NCBI RefSeq assembly: GCF_042433915.1
Contig: NZ_JBHLUN010000011.1
Span: 1 to 64,000, forward strand
DNA from: Roseomonas elaeocarpi
Lineage (GTDB): Bacteria; Pseudomonadota; Alphaproteobacteria; Acetobacterales; Acetobacteraceae
Length of the DNA: 64,000 bases
Reading direction: 5' to 3'
Below the pieces are notes generated by a model, which worked only from the letters and a program-made list of their open reading frames with translations, was not told where the DNA came from and made no database searches. How positions within the stretch are numbered: position 1 is the first letter of the stretch; the number at the start of each line of letters is the position of its first letter. Below are positions 25,881-34,430 of the stretch, piece after piece. A program made the translations under genes and the position numbers.

Positions 25881-26906
25881 ATGTTGGACCAGAATTTCAC
25901 CATGGCGCCGATGCTCGGCAGCTTCCGGGAGCGCAGCCTCGCCCTCACCGCCGTGCCGGCCGAAACGCGGCAGCGCTTCCTGGAAGCGCCCGCCACGCGC
26001 GAAGCCCATGCCGAGCTGATGAGCCGCGTCCCGGCGATGCGGCAGGTCGAGGTGGGCAACGTGCCGGAGACCGGCCCCTCGGGCGGAACGCTGCGCGTCG
26101 CGGCCTGGAACCTGGAGCGCTGCCTTTACCCGGATGCGGCCGCCAAGCTGCTGCGCCGGCACGCGGTGGACCTGGTGCTGCTGAGCGAGATGGATGCCGG
26201 GATGCGCCGCACGGGGCAGCGCCATACCACGCGCGACCTCGCCCGGCTGCTCGGGCACGGCTACGGCTACGCGCTGGAGTTCCTGGAACTGGCGGCGATG
26301 CCGGCACCGGTGGTGTTCGAGGACGACCTGCCCGGCAACCGCATGGGCTTCCACGGCAATGCCTTCACTGCCGCCCTGCCCTTCCGCGACCCGGTGGTGA
26401 TCCGCCTCGACGAGGTCGCGGACTGGTACGTCGCGGCCAAGGGTGGGCAGAAGCGGGTCGGCACGCGCATGGCGGTGGCGGCGACCTTCCGGCACGGCAC
26501 GCAGGAATTCGTGGGCTGCTCCGTACATCTGGAGAGCAACAGCGACTTCGAGGGCCGCGCGGCGCAGATGCGGCGCCTACTGGACGAGCTCGACCGCTAT
26601 GCCGGGGATCTGCCGGTGGTGATCGGCGGCGACCTGAACACGGTGGTGCAGGCCGGCGGCCACGGCGATGCGCGGGAGATGCTGTTCGCGGAGAGTGCGG
26701 CGCGCGGCTACGACTGGAGCCGCTGCAATCTCGCCTGGCCGACGACGCGGCGCAGCACCTGGAGCACCGGGGCCGGAACGCGGCAGCTCGACTGGTTCTG
26801 CACGCGCGGGCTGGAGGTCGAGGCGCCGGAGGTGATCCCGTCGATCAGCGAGGATGGCAAGGTGCTGACGGATCACGAGCTGATCCTGCTGACCCTGCGG
26901 TTCTGA
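25881..26906 (+). CDS. Endonuclease/exonuclease/phosphatase family protein
   Basis: A 341-residue DNase I-like fold hydrolase. Motifs in order: LRVAAWNLERC (Asn), VDLVLLSEMDAGMRR (metal-binding Glu), VGCSVHLESNSDFEGRAAQM (catalytic His), VVIGGDLNT (Asp and Asn) and TRQLDWFCTRG ending in LTDHELI (final Asp-His). It could act on nucleic acid, phosphoinositide-like or other phosphodiester substrates. It has no signal peptide. ATG at 25881 follows a ggaggcagg ribosome-binding site. It is convergent with ugpC and divergent from nrdA. Confidence 0.87.
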   Translation: MLDQNFTMAPMLGSFRERSLALTAVPAETRQRFLEAPATREAHAELMSRVPAMRQVEVGNVPETGPSGGTLRVAAWNLERCLYPDAAAKLLRRHAVDLVLLSEMDAGMRRTGQRHTTRDLARLLGHGYGYALEFLELAAMPAPVVFEDDLPGNRMGFHGNAFTAALPFRDPVVIRLDEVADWYVAAKGGQKRVGTRMAVAATFRHGTQEFVGCSVHLESNSDFEGRAAQMRRLLDELDRYAGDLPVVIGGDLNTVVQAGGHGDAREMLFAESAARGYDWSRCNLAWPTTRRSTWSTGAGTRQLDWFCTRGLEVEAPEVIPSISEDGKVLTDHELILLTLRF

Positions 26907-26912
26907 CCGCGA

Positions 26913-26938
26913 CGGGGGCCGGTTCGTCCCGGCCCCCG
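26913..26938. terminator. Bidirectional hairpin terminator between convergent genes
   Basis: A 10-bp GC stem (cgggggccgg at 26913-26922, ccggcccccg at 26929-26938) with a 6-base loop starts seven bases after the stop of the 25881 gene and lies 40 bases beyond the stop of ugpC. It could end both transcripts. There is no strong T-run. Confidence 0.6.
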
Positions 26939-26977
26939 ATCTCATGCCCCCGGGTTTTGGGTCGCGGCCTCCGTCTT

Positions 26978-28075
26978 TCAGGCCAGGGCGTAGTTGCGTG
27001 CCGGGGCCAGGGCCGTTTCCGGCTCCAGCCGGGCGCCGGTCGTAGCGTCGAACAGGTGCAGGCGCTGCGGCGGGAGCGACAGCATCACCGACTGTCCGCG
27101 GCTCACGACATGCTCGGGCGGGCGGTGCAGCAGGATCGTGCAGCCCTGCAGCCGGGCATGGACGAGCTGGCTGGTGCCGAGATTCTCGGTCAGCTCGCAG
27201 CGCGCTTCCAGCGCCCCCTCCTCCACGTGTTCGGGCCGGATGCCGACGGTCACGGCCCGGCCCGGCTCGAACACCGCGGGCAGCGGCAGCACCAGCCCCT
27301 CGCCCACCGTGACCTGAGTCCCGTTGCCGGACACGCGGCCATCAAGGAGGTTCATGGCCGGGGCGCCGAGGAAGCCCGCCACGAAGCGGGTCGCCGGGCG
27401 ATCGTAGACGGCGCGCGGGTCGCCTACCTGCTCGATCCGGCCGGCGTTCATCACCACCAGGATGTCGGCCAGCGTCATCGCCTCCACCTGATCGTGCGTC
27501 ACCAGGATGGAGGTGGCGCCGAGCCGGTCATGCAGGCGCCGCAGCTCGACCCGCATCTGCGTGCGCAGCGTGGCGTCGAGGTTGCTCAGCGGCTCATCGA
27601 ACAGGAAGACGCGCGGGTTGCGGACCATGGCGCGGCCCATGGCCACGCGCTGCCGCTGGCCGCCGGAAAGCTGCCCGGGCTTGCGGTCCAGCAGGGTGTC
27701 GAGCGCCAGGGTGGTGGCGATCTCGCGCACCCGCTGGTCGCGCTCGGCACGCCGCACGCCCGCGACCTTAAGCGGGTAGCCGATGTTGGCGGCCACCGTC
27801 ATGTGCGGGTAGAGCGCGTAGTTCTGGAACACCATGGCGCAGTGGCGGTCCTTGGGCTCGCGCTCGTTCACGCGCTCACCCGCCACGCGGACCTCGCCGG
27901 CGGTCACGGATTCCAGCCCGGCGATCATGCGCAGCATGGTGGATTTGCCGCAGCCCGACGGGCCCAGGATCACCGCGAAGGCACGCTCGGGCAGGTCGAG
28001 CGAGATGTCGCGCACGGAGGGCGCCGCGGCGCCGGGATAGGATTTGCGCAGGTCGCGCAGCTCGATGGCGGCCAT
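26978..28075 (-). CDS. ugpC: sn-Glycerol-3-phosphate ABC transporter ATP-binding protein
   Basis: A 365-residue ATPase of the CUT1 / MalK-UgpC class. It has Walker A GPSGCGKST, Q-loop MVFQNYALYPHMTV, signature LSGGQRQRVAMGRAMVR, Walker B VFLFDEPLSNLD and an H-loop LVTHDQ. A ~120-residue C-terminal regulatory OB-type domain (VGIRPEHVEEGALEARCELT) follows. ATG at 28075 gives the standard start MAAIELRDLRKSYPG. The frame is open much further upstream, but that stretch is antisense or overlapping to ugpE. It is the last gene of ugpBAEC. Confidence 0.93.
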   Translation of the reverse strand: MAAIELRDLRKSYPGAAAPSVRDISLDLPERAFAVILGPSGCGKSTMLRMIAGLESVTAGEVRVAGERVNEREPKDRHCAMVFQNYALYPHMTVAANIGYPLKVAGVRRAERDQRVREIATTLALDTLLDRKPGQLSGGQRQRVAMGRAMVRNPRVFLFDEPLSNLDATLRTQMRVELRRLHDRLGATSILVTHDQVEAMTLADILVVMNAGRIEQVGDPRAVYDRPATRFVAGFLGAPAMNLLDGRVSGNGTQVTVGEGLVLPLPAVFEPGRAVTVGIRPEHVEEGALEARCELTENLGTSQLVHARLQGCTILLHRPPEHVVSRGQSVMLSLPPQRLHLFDATTGARLEPETALAPARNYALA

Positions 28076-28086
28076 GGTGGCCTCCT

Positions 28087-29001
28087 CTACTTCTCGGTTG
28101 CGACGAGGCCGCGGACGAACCAGCGCTGCATCAGCATCACCACGACCAGCGGCGGCAGCATCACGATCAGGGCGGCGGCCATCAGCACGTTCCAGTCCGG
28201 CACGCCGTCGGCGCGCGGCACCATGCGCGACAGCTGCACCATGACGGTGGCGCGCGACGGATCGGTGGTGACCAGCAGCGGCCAGAGGTACTGGTTCCAG
28301 GCGTAAACGAACATGATTGTGGCCAGTGCCGCGATGTTGGTGCGGCTGAGCGGGATCAGAACGTCGCGCAGGAAGCGGATGGGGCCGGCGCCGTCCATGC
28401 GGGCGGCCTCCACCAGTTCTTCCGGGATGGTCATGAAGAACTGGCGGTACAGGAAGGTGCCGGTGGCGGTGGCGACCAGCGGCAGGATCAACCCGGTGTA
28501 GGAATTGAGCATCCGCCAGTCGAGCGACACGGTGACGCCGGTGGCCATGTTGATCAGCGTGCTGAGGCCGGTGATGTCCAGGATCACCTGGAAGGGCCGC
28601 AGCGCATTGGCCGCCACCGCGTAGGTCGGCACGATGCGGACCTCGAGCGGCAGCATCAGCGTCACGAAGATGATCCAGAAGACCACCGTCTTGGCGCGCC
28701 AGTCGAAGAACACGATGGCGAAGGCGGCCAGCATGGCGACCACGATCTTGCCCACCATGACGCCGATCGCGACGATGAGACTGGTGGCCATGCGGGCGCC
28801 GAACTCGCCGCGCGCCCAGGCGGTGGCGACGTTCTCCAGCAGGTGGGAGCCGGGCAGCCAGTTGATCGGCGTGCTGTTGACGCCGGCGAGATCCTGCGTG
28901 GCGGCCACGAAGGCGAGCCAGAGCGGGACCATCAAGCAGACGACGCCGGCGAGCAGGATCGCGTGCGTCGCGAGGTTCAGGAAGGGGCGGCGTTCGATCA
29001 T
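28087..29001 (-). CDS. ugpE: sn-Glycerol-3-phosphate ABC transporter permease UgpE
   Basis: A 304-residue inner-membrane permease with six hydrophobic segments. The EAA loop is EELVEAARMDGAGPIRFLRDV, characteristic of CUT1 permeases of the MalG/UgpE branch. The N-terminal RRPFLNLATHAILLAGVVCL is the first transmembrane helix. The ATG overlaps the stop of ugpA (ATGA), and ugpC begins 12 bases after its stop. It forms the channel heterodimer with UgpA. Confidence 0.92.
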   Translation of the reverse strand: MIERRPFLNLATHAILLAGVVCLMVPLWLAFVAATQDLAGVNSTPINWLPGSHLLENVATAWARGEFGARMATSLIVAIGVMVGKIVVAMLAAFAIVFFDWRAKTVVFWIIFVTLMLPLEVRIVPTYAVAANALRPFQVILDITGLSTLINMATGVTVSLDWRMLNSYTGLILPLVATATGTFLYRQFFMTIPEELVEAARMDGAGPIRFLRDVLIPLSRTNIAALATIMFVYAWNQYLWPLLVTTDPSRATVMVQLSRMVPRADGVPDWNVLMAAALIVMLPPLVVVMLMQRWFVRGLVATEK

Positions 29002-29888
29002 TTGTAGTGCAGCCGACGCTCAACGAAGCGGAACTGGACGAAGGTCAGCGCCACCACCAGCAGCATCAGCACGATGCTCTGCGCGGCAGCCCCCGAGTAG
29101 TCGAGGCCTTTGAAGCCGTCGGCGTAGATCCGGTACACCATGATCTCCGTGGCGTGGGCGGGGCCGCCCGCCGTCATCGTGTCCACCAGCGCGAAGCTGT
29201 TGGTGAAGCTGTCGGTCAGGTTGATGATGACCAGGAAGAACAGCGTCGGCGTGAGCAGCGGGATCTGCAGGTCGCGCATCCGCCGCACCGGCCCGGCGCC
29301 GTCCATGGCGGAGGCCTCCACGAGGCCGCGCGGGATGGACTGGAGCCCCGCCAGCAGGAACACGAAGTTGTAGGAGACGAGCTGCCAGGCGCCGGCGATC
29401 ACCAGCATGGTCATGGCCTGGGCACCGTTGAGGCCCGGGTTCCACAGGCCGGGCGAGACGGCGTTCAGGAAGGAGAACACGCCCGAGCGCGCGTCGAACA
29501 CGAAGCGGAAGATGATGCCAATGGCGGGTGCCGCGATGGCGTAGGGCCAGATCAGCGCGAGGCAGTAGCCGCGGCTTCCCTTAAGTTCCCGATCCACGAA
29601 CATGGCCAGCACCAGCGAGGCGGCGATGGCCAGCGCCGTGGTGGCGGCCGCGTAAAGGATGCTGGCTGCGACCGAGTTCCAGTAGTTCGTGTCGGCGAAA
29701 ACGTTGCGGAAGTTCTCCCAGCCCACCCAGGCGTTGCCGCCGCCCCAGGGTTGCTCGAGCGTAAAGGCCCAGTAGAAGGCCTCGCCGGTCGGCCAGTAGA
29801 AGAACACGAAGATGACCAGCAGCTGCGGCAGGGCCAGGGCCCAGGGAAGCCAGCGGCTGCGGAACAGGGCGCGTCGGGTGTTGCTCAT
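28998..29888 (-). CDS. ugpA: sn-Glycerol-3-phosphate ABC transporter permease UgpA
   Basis: A 296-residue permease of the MalF/UgpA branch with six hydrophobic segments. The EAA loop is RGLVEASAMDGAGPVRRMRDL. LPQLLVIFVFFYWPTGEAFY at the N-terminus is the first membrane helix. It follows ugpB after 72 bases containing a strong hairpin and overlaps ugpE by four bases. Confidence 0.92.
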   Translation of the reverse strand: MSNTRRALFRSRWLPWALALPQLLVIFVFFYWPTGEAFYWAFTLEQPWGGGNAWVGWENFRNVFADTNYWNSVAASILYAAATTALAIAASLVLAMFVDRELKGSRGYCLALIWPYAIAAPAIGIIFRFVFDARSGVFSFLNAVSPGLWNPGLNGAQAMTMLVIAGAWQLVSYNFVFLLAGLQSIPRGLVEASAMDGAGPVRRMRDLQIPLLTPTLFFLVIINLTDSFTNSFALVDTMTAGGPAHATEIMVYRIYADGFKGLDYSGAAAQSIVLMLLVVALTFVQFRFVERRLHYK

Positions 29889-29902
29889 GCGTGGGCTCCG
29901 CG

Positions 29903-29933
29903 TCCGGCCGCCGCTTGCGTCGCGGCGGCCGGA
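29903..29933 (-). other. Intercistronic hairpin between ugpB and ugpA
   Basis: A perfect 12-bp stem (tccggccgccgc at 29903-29914, gcggcggccgga at 29922-29933) with a 7-base loop lies between the binding-protein gene and the first permease gene. Such structures commonly attenuate read-through or protect the upstream mRNA so that binding protein is made in excess. No T-run follows. Confidence 0.65.
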
Positions 29934-29960
29934 GCGATCACGAGGTCAGCGATCAAGCGG

Positions 29961-31298
29961 TCAGGGCAGCTGCTTGCCGCGGTAGGTCTGCTCGAAGCGG
30001 CGCAGCACACGGTTGCCTTCCTCGACCATGGTGTCGAGGGCCTGGTCCATGGTCTTCTGGCCCGAGAAAGCGGCCTGCATCTCGTTGGCGTAGATGGCGC
30101 GGATCTGGGTGAAGCCGCCCAGGCGCAGGCCGCGCGAGTACTGCGTCGGCTCGGTGACCAGCAGGCTGTCCATGGCGACCTCGCGGCCCACGTTCTGCGG
30201 CCGCTGGAAGAAGCCCTCGGCCTTGAGCTTGTCGTAGCCGGCGCGCGTCACCGGGATGTAGCCGGTGTTGGTGGACCAGAACTCCTCGGATTCCGGCTTG
30301 GCCAGGAACTCGAAGAAGGCGGCGGCACCGCGGTACTCAGCGGCCGGGCGGCCCTTCAGCGTCCAGAGCGAGGCGCCGCCGACGCGGGAGTTGGTGCGGG
30401 TGGTGCCGGCGTAGAGCGGCAGCATCGCCGGCGTCCAGTCGAGGCCCTGCTTCGCCGTCAGCCGCACCGTGGAATGGTCGGCGATGGAGTTGAACATCGA
30501 GGCGCAGGTGCCGTCGGCGAAGGCGGCGGTGGCGATCTGCCCGGTCTCAGGCGTCTTCACCACCAGCAGGCCTTCCTTGTACCAGCGGTAGATGTTGTTG
30601 AAGTGCTTGCGGATCAGCCCGTCGTTGAACACCAGCTTGGCGTCGAGGCCGCCGTAGCCGTTATCCTCACTGGCGATCGGCAGGTTGTGGACCGAGGCGA
30701 ACTGCTCGAGCCAGGGCCAGCTGTCGAAGTTGATGGCCATCGGGCAGGCATGGCCCTTGGCCTTGAGGGCGCGCAGCGCCTTCTCGACGTCTTCCCAGGT
30801 TTCCGGCGGCTTCTCGTAGCCGACGTCGCGGAAGGCGCCGCGGTTCCAGTACATCACCGCGGTGGAGGAGTTGAACGGGAAGCTCAGCATCTCCCCCTTT
30901 GACGTCGCGTAGTAGGCGGCGATCGGGGACAGGTAGTTGTTCCAGTCGACGTTGCGCTTCTGCTCAGCCATCAGCTCGCGCGCCGGGACGTACTGGCCGG
31001 ACAGCATCAGGTCGGCGGTGCCGATGTCGTAGACCTGCACCACCGTCGGCTGCTCGCCGGCGCGGAAGGCGGCGATGGCGTTCTGAAGGGTGCGGGGATA
31101 GTCGCCCTGGCTGACGCAGGACACCTCGAAGTCGCGCTGGCTGTCGTTGAAGCGCTTGCAGACCTGCTGCACCACGTCGCCCAACTGGCCGCTCAGCCCG
31201 TACCAGAAGGTGAAGCGCTGGCGCTCCTGCGCCTCGGCATGAGGCGCGGCCAGCGCCGTGATGGCGACGCCGAGCGCCAGAGCGGTTCTACGCAACAT
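29961..31298 (-). CDS. ugpB: sn-Glycerol-3-phosphate ABC transporter substrate-binding protein
   Basis: A 445-residue periplasmic binding protein. The signal peptide starts LRRTALALGVAITALAA and is cleaved near AEA-QE. FTFWYGLSGQLGDVVQQV, GDYPRTLQNAIAAFRAGEQP and VVQVYDIGTADLMLSGQYVP match the UgpB pattern, as opposed to other CUT1 binding proteins. ATG at 31298 is used; upstream in-frame sequence is repeat-rich and non-coding. Pho-box-like repeats centred ~85 bases upstream suggest PhoB induction under phosphate limitation, as for the E. coli ugp operon. Confidence 0.9.
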   Translation of the reverse strand: MLRRTALALGVAITALAAPHAEAQERQRFTFWYGLSGQLGDVVQQVCKRFNDSQRDFEVSCVSQGDYPRTLQNAIAAFRAGEQPTVVQVYDIGTADLMLSGQYVPARELMAEQKRNVDWNNYLSPIAAYYATSKGEMLSFPFNSSTAVMYWNRGAFRDVGYEKPPETWEDVEKALRALKAKGHACPMAINFDSWPWLEQFASVHNLPIASEDNGYGGLDAKLVFNDGLIRKHFNNIYRWYKEGLLVVKTPETGQIATAAFADGTCASMFNSIADHSTVRLTAKQGLDWTPAMLPLYAGTTRTNSRVGGASLWTLKGRPAAEYRGAAAFFEFLAKPESEEFWSTNTGYIPVTRAGYDKLKAEGFFQRPQNVGREVAMDSLLVTEPTQYSRGLRLGGFTQIRAIYANEMQAAFSGQKTMDQALDTMVEEGNRVLRRFEQTYRGKQLP

Positions 31299-31365
31299 CG
31301 GAGAATCCCCGTTAACAATCGGGGCGGTGCTTAGCGATGAGTGATGATGCTTCTGTTGCGCCGCT

Positions 31366-31401
31366 ATGACGCTCCCATGACAGATAACCGGGCTGTGACA
31401 G
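31366..31401 (-). promoter_or_regulatory. Two adjacent Pho-box-like elements upstream of ugpB
   Basis: On the minus strand the region reads CTGTCAC-agcc-CGGTTAT followed directly by CTGTCAT-ggga-GCGTCAT. Each half has two 7-mers separated by 4 bases, the PhoB recognition format (CTGTCAT direct repeats with 11-bp periodicity). Two of the four 7-mers match at 6-7 of 7 positions and two at 5 of 7. The proximal box ends 67 bases before the ugpB start. A clear -10 hexamer is not obvious. Confidence 0.6.
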
Positions 31402-31455
31402 GGGGATAGTGCCGGGCGGCGGAGCCTGGCCGCCGCCGTCGGGTTCGGCGCCCCC

Positions 31456-31511
31456 GGGTTCGGAGGAGCGGGTTCGGAGGAGCGGGTTCGGAGCACCGGG
31501 TTCGATAACCC
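31456..31511. repeat. 14-bp tandem repeat, about four copies
   Basis: Units of gggttcggaggagc occur at 31456-31469 and 31470-31483. A variant ending gcacc is at 31484-31497 and a degenerate copy at 31498-31511. A further partial copy precedes at 31441-31455. The array lies between ugpB and the AapJ-like gene and extends into that gene's terminator hairpin. Confidence 0.8.
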
Positions 31512-31519
31512 TGGTGCTC
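31491..31519 (-). terminator. Hairpin terminator after the AapJ-like gene
   Basis: The stem gagcacc-gggtt pairs with aaccc-t-ggtgctc (one bulged base) around a cgat loop, 56 bases beyond the stop of the binding-protein gene transcribed leftward. No T-run follows. It probably insulates the ugp operon from the upstream gene. Confidence 0.55.
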
Positions 31520-31574
31520 GGCACCCTGATGTCCGGCACCCCGCGTTCAGGGCACCGGCTTCAGCGATCCAGTA

Positions 31575-32609
31575 TCAGCGCATCGGCGGCGGGTATTGCA
31601 GGCCACCCTTGTTCCACAGGTTGTTCGGGCCGCGCTGCACGCCCATCGGGGTGATGTTACGGTCCCAGACCTCGCCGTAGTTGCCGACCTGCTTCACGAC
31701 GTTCACCGCCCAGGCGGGATCGACGCCCATCATCTTGCCCAGGTCGCCGGTCTTGCCCATGAAGCGCTGGACGTCCGGGTTGTTGCTGTCGATGAAGCTG
31801 TCGATGTTCTTGGAGGTGATCCCCAGCTCCTCGGCCGTCAGCTGCGCGAAATGCGTCCAGCGCACGATGTCGAAGAACTTCCAGTCGCCCTTGCGCACCA
31901 TCGAGCCCAGCGGCTCCTTGGAGATGATCTCCGGCAGCAGCGTGTACTGCCCGGCATTCGGGCCCTGCGCGTAGCGGAATGCCGCGAGCGAGGAAGCGTC
32001 GGTGGTGTAGGCGTCGCAGCGGCCGGTGATGAAGGCGTTGTGGATTTCCTCGAGGTTCTCGATCACCACGGGGGTGAACTTCATGTTGTTGAGGCGGAAG
32101 TAGTCGGTCAGCGCCAGCTCGGTCGTGGAGCCCGGCTGCACGCAGACGGTGGCCCCGTCGAGCGCCTTGGCGCTGGTGACGCCGGAGCTCGTCTTCACCA
32201 GGAAGCCGGTGCCGTCGTAGAAGTTGACGCCCGCGAACTCCAGGCCCAGCGCCGCCTCGCGCCCCAGCGTCCAGGTGGTGGAGCGCACCAGCATGTCCAC
32301 CTCGCCGGACTGCAGCGCGGTAAAGCGGTTCTGCGTGGTGGTCGGCACGAAGCGGACCTTGTTGGCATCGCCCAGGATGGCGGCGGCAACGGCCTTGCAG
32401 GTGTCGGAGTCGATGCCGCGCATCACGCCCTGGCTGTCGGGCAGGCTGAAGCCGACATTGTTGCCGGCGGTGCCGCAGAGCAGCTGGCCGCGCTGACGGA
32501 TGGCGCCGATCGTGTCGGCCGCCGGCTGCTGCGCCGCCGCGTCGCGCATGGTGGGAATGGCGGCCAGAGCGACGGCGATGGCGGCCGTCGCAGCCTTGAT
32601 CAGGCGCAT
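31575..32609 (-). CDS. aapJ: General L-amino-acid ABC transporter substrate-binding protein (AapJ/BztA type)
   Basis: A 344-residue periplasmic protein with a signal peptide (MRLIKAATAAIAVALAAIP, cleavage near AAA-QQ). It shows the AapJ pattern: GQLLCGTAGNNVGFSLPDSQ, GIDSDTCKAVAAAILGD, STTWTLGREAALGLEFAGVN, and a long C-terminal segment with NYGEVWDRNITPMGVQRGPN. ATG at 32609 has ggag eight bases upstream. The usual aapQMP permease/ATPase genes are absent, so it is an orphan binding protein here. It lies 85 bases downstream of guaA on the same strand. Confidence 0.9.
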   Translation of the reverse strand: MRLIKAATAAIAVALAAIPTMRDAAAQQPAADTIGAIRQRGQLLCGTAGNNVGFSLPDSQGVMRGIDSDTCKAVAAAILGDANKVRFVPTTTQNRFTALQSGEVDMLVRSTTWTLGREAALGLEFAGVNFYDGTGFLVKTSSGVTSAKALDGATVCVQPGSTTELALTDYFRLNNMKFTPVVIENLEEIHNAFITGRCDAYTTDASSLAAFRYAQGPNAGQYTLLPEIISKEPLGSMVRKGDWKFFDIVRWTHFAQLTAEELGITSKNIDSFIDSNNPDVQRFMGKTGDLGKMMGVDPAWAVNVVKQVGNYGEVWDRNITPMGVQRGPNNLWNKGGLQYPPPMR

Positions 32610-32694
32610 GGAGGTCACTCCCCGGCGGTTCCGGAAATCGGAACCATTGGGGGCAAGGTTCGCTTTCGCGAAGCTCGGCTCACAAGTGCCTAAA

Positions 32695-34299
32695 TTATTC
32701 CCATTCGATGGTGCCGGGCGGCTTGCTGGTCACGTCGTAGGCAACGCGGTTGATCCCGCGCACTTCGTTGACGATCCGATTGGCAACGCGCGACAGGAAG
32801 GCCACTTCGAAGGGGTAGACATCCGCCGTCATGCCGTCGGTCGAGGTCACGGCGCGAAGCGCGCAGGCCTGGTCATAGGTGCGGCCGTCGCCCATCACGC
32901 CCACGGTGCGAACCGGCAGCAGCACCGCGAAGGCCTGCCAGATGGCGTCGTAAAGGCCGGCGGAGCGGATCTCCCCCAGGAAGATCGCGTCGGCCTTCTG
33001 GAGGATCTGCACCTTCTCGCGCGTGACCTCGCCCGGGATGCGGATCGCGAGGCCAGGCCCCGGAAACGGGTGGCGGCCGACGATCGCCTCCGGCATGCCG
33101 AGCTCGCGACCCAGGGCGCGGACCTCGTCCTTGAACAGGTCGCGCAGCGGCTCCACCAACTGCATCCGCATGTGCTCCGGCAGGCCGCCCACGTTGTGGT
33201 GCGACTTGATGGTGACGGAAGGGCCGCCGGTGGCGGACACGCTCTCGATCACGTCCGGGTAGAGCGTGCCCTGGGCCAGGAAGTCGGCGCCACCGAGCTT
33301 GGCCTGCTCTTCCTCGAAGACCTCGATGAACAACCGGCCGATGGTCTTGCGCTTCACCTCCGGGTCGGTGGTGCCGGCGAGCTGGCCCAGGAACAGGTCG
33401 GAGGCGTCGCGGTGAACCAGCTTGATGTTGAAGCGGTCGCGGAAGGTGGACACCACCTGCTCGGTTTCGCCGCCGCGCATGAGGCCGTGGTCGACGTAGA
33501 TGCAGGTGAGCTGGTCGCCGATCGCCTCGTGGATCAGCACCGCGGCCACCGAGGAATCGACGCCGCCGGAGAGGCCGCAGATCACCTTGCCGGTGCCGAC
33601 CTGGGCGCGGATGCGGGCGATGGCCTCGGCGCGGAAGGCCGCCATGGTCCAGTCGCCGGCGCAGCCGCAGACCGCGTGGGTGAAGTTGCGCAGCAGCTGC
33701 GCGCCGTGCGGGGTGTGCACGACCTCAGGGTGGAACTGGATGCCGTAGAAGTGGCGGCTGTCGTCAGCCACCATGGCGAAGGGCGTGCCCTCGCTGGTGG
33801 CGACGATGCGGAAGCCCTCGGGCAGGGCGGCGACGCGGTCGCCGTGGCTCATCCAGACCTGCTCGCGCGCGCCGGGGGACCAGACCTCCTGCGTCAGGGC
33901 GCAGGCCTCGGCCACCTCGACATAGGCGCGGCCGTATTCCTGGTGGTCGCTCTTCTCGACCTTACCGCCGAGCTGCATGCACATCGTCTGCTGGCCGTAG
34001 CAGATGCCCAGCACCGGGAGGCCCAGCTCGAACACCAGCTGCGGGGCGCGGGGGCTGCCCTCATCCACGGTGGAGGCGGGGCCACCGGACAGGATGATGC
34101 CGCGCGGCGCGAAGGCCTGGATGCGCTCGGGCGCGGCGGTGAAGGGCCAGACCTCGCAGTAGACACCGGACTCGCGGACGCGGCGCGCGATCAGCTGCGT
34201 CACCTGGCTGCCGAAGTCGAGGATGAGGATGCGGTCGTGCCCGCCCGCTGCGGGCTCGGCAACGGGGGCGGTGGGATTCGTCGCGGTCTGGTCGGCCAT
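32695..34299 (-). CDS. guaA: GMP synthase (glutamine-hydrolysing)
   Basis: A 534-residue enzyme converting XMP to GMP with glutamine and ATP. The N-terminal class I amidotransferase has the Cys in LGICYGQQTM and the His/Glu in GIQFHPEVVHT. The ATP-pyrophosphatase domain has the P-loop GLSGGVDSSVAAVLIHEA. The C-terminal dimerisation domain ends in the invariant KPPGTIEWE. ATG at 34299 is chosen. guaB is on the same strand 2.3 kb upstream, separated by GNAT and rsmB-like genes. Confidence 0.97.
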   Translation of the reverse strand: MADQTATNPTAPVAEPAAGGHDRILILDFGSQVTQLIARRVRESGVYCEVWPFTAAPERIQAFAPRGIILSGGPASTVDEGSPRAPQLVFELGLPVLGICYGQQTMCMQLGGKVEKSDHQEYGRAYVEVAEACALTQEVWSPGAREQVWMSHGDRVAALPEGFRIVATSEGTPFAMVADDSRHFYGIQFHPEVVHTPHGAQLLRNFTHAVCGCAGDWTMAAFRAEAIARIRAQVGTGKVICGLSGGVDSSVAAVLIHEAIGDQLTCIYVDHGLMRGGETEQVVSTFRDRFNIKLVHRDASDLFLGQLAGTTDPEVKRKTIGRLFIEVFEEEQAKLGGADFLAQGTLYPDVIESVSATGGPSVTIKSHHNVGGLPEHMRMQLVEPLRDLFKDEVRALGRELGMPEAIVGRHPFPGPGLAIRIPGEVTREKVQILQKADAIFLGEIRSAGLYDAIWQAFAVLLPVRTVGVMGDGRTYDQACALRAVTSTDGMTADVYPFEVAFLSRVANRIVNEVRGINRVAYDVTSKPPGTIEWE

Positions 34300-34430
34300 G
34301 GCGGCGCGAAGCATGTCCGGGGCGGCAGCGTCAAGCCATTCGGCGGCAGAACAGCCCTGCCCTGCCCGTCAAGCGGGCGTGAAGCACCCGGTAGCGGCCA
34401 CGAGACACCGGAAAAGGTGCCGGGCTGGCC

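Noticed and set aside
28076..29023. Upstream extension of the ugpC frame suggesting a larger fusion protein
   Set aside because: The extension is an out-of-frame reading of ugpE; the true UgpC N-terminus and start codon are at 28075.
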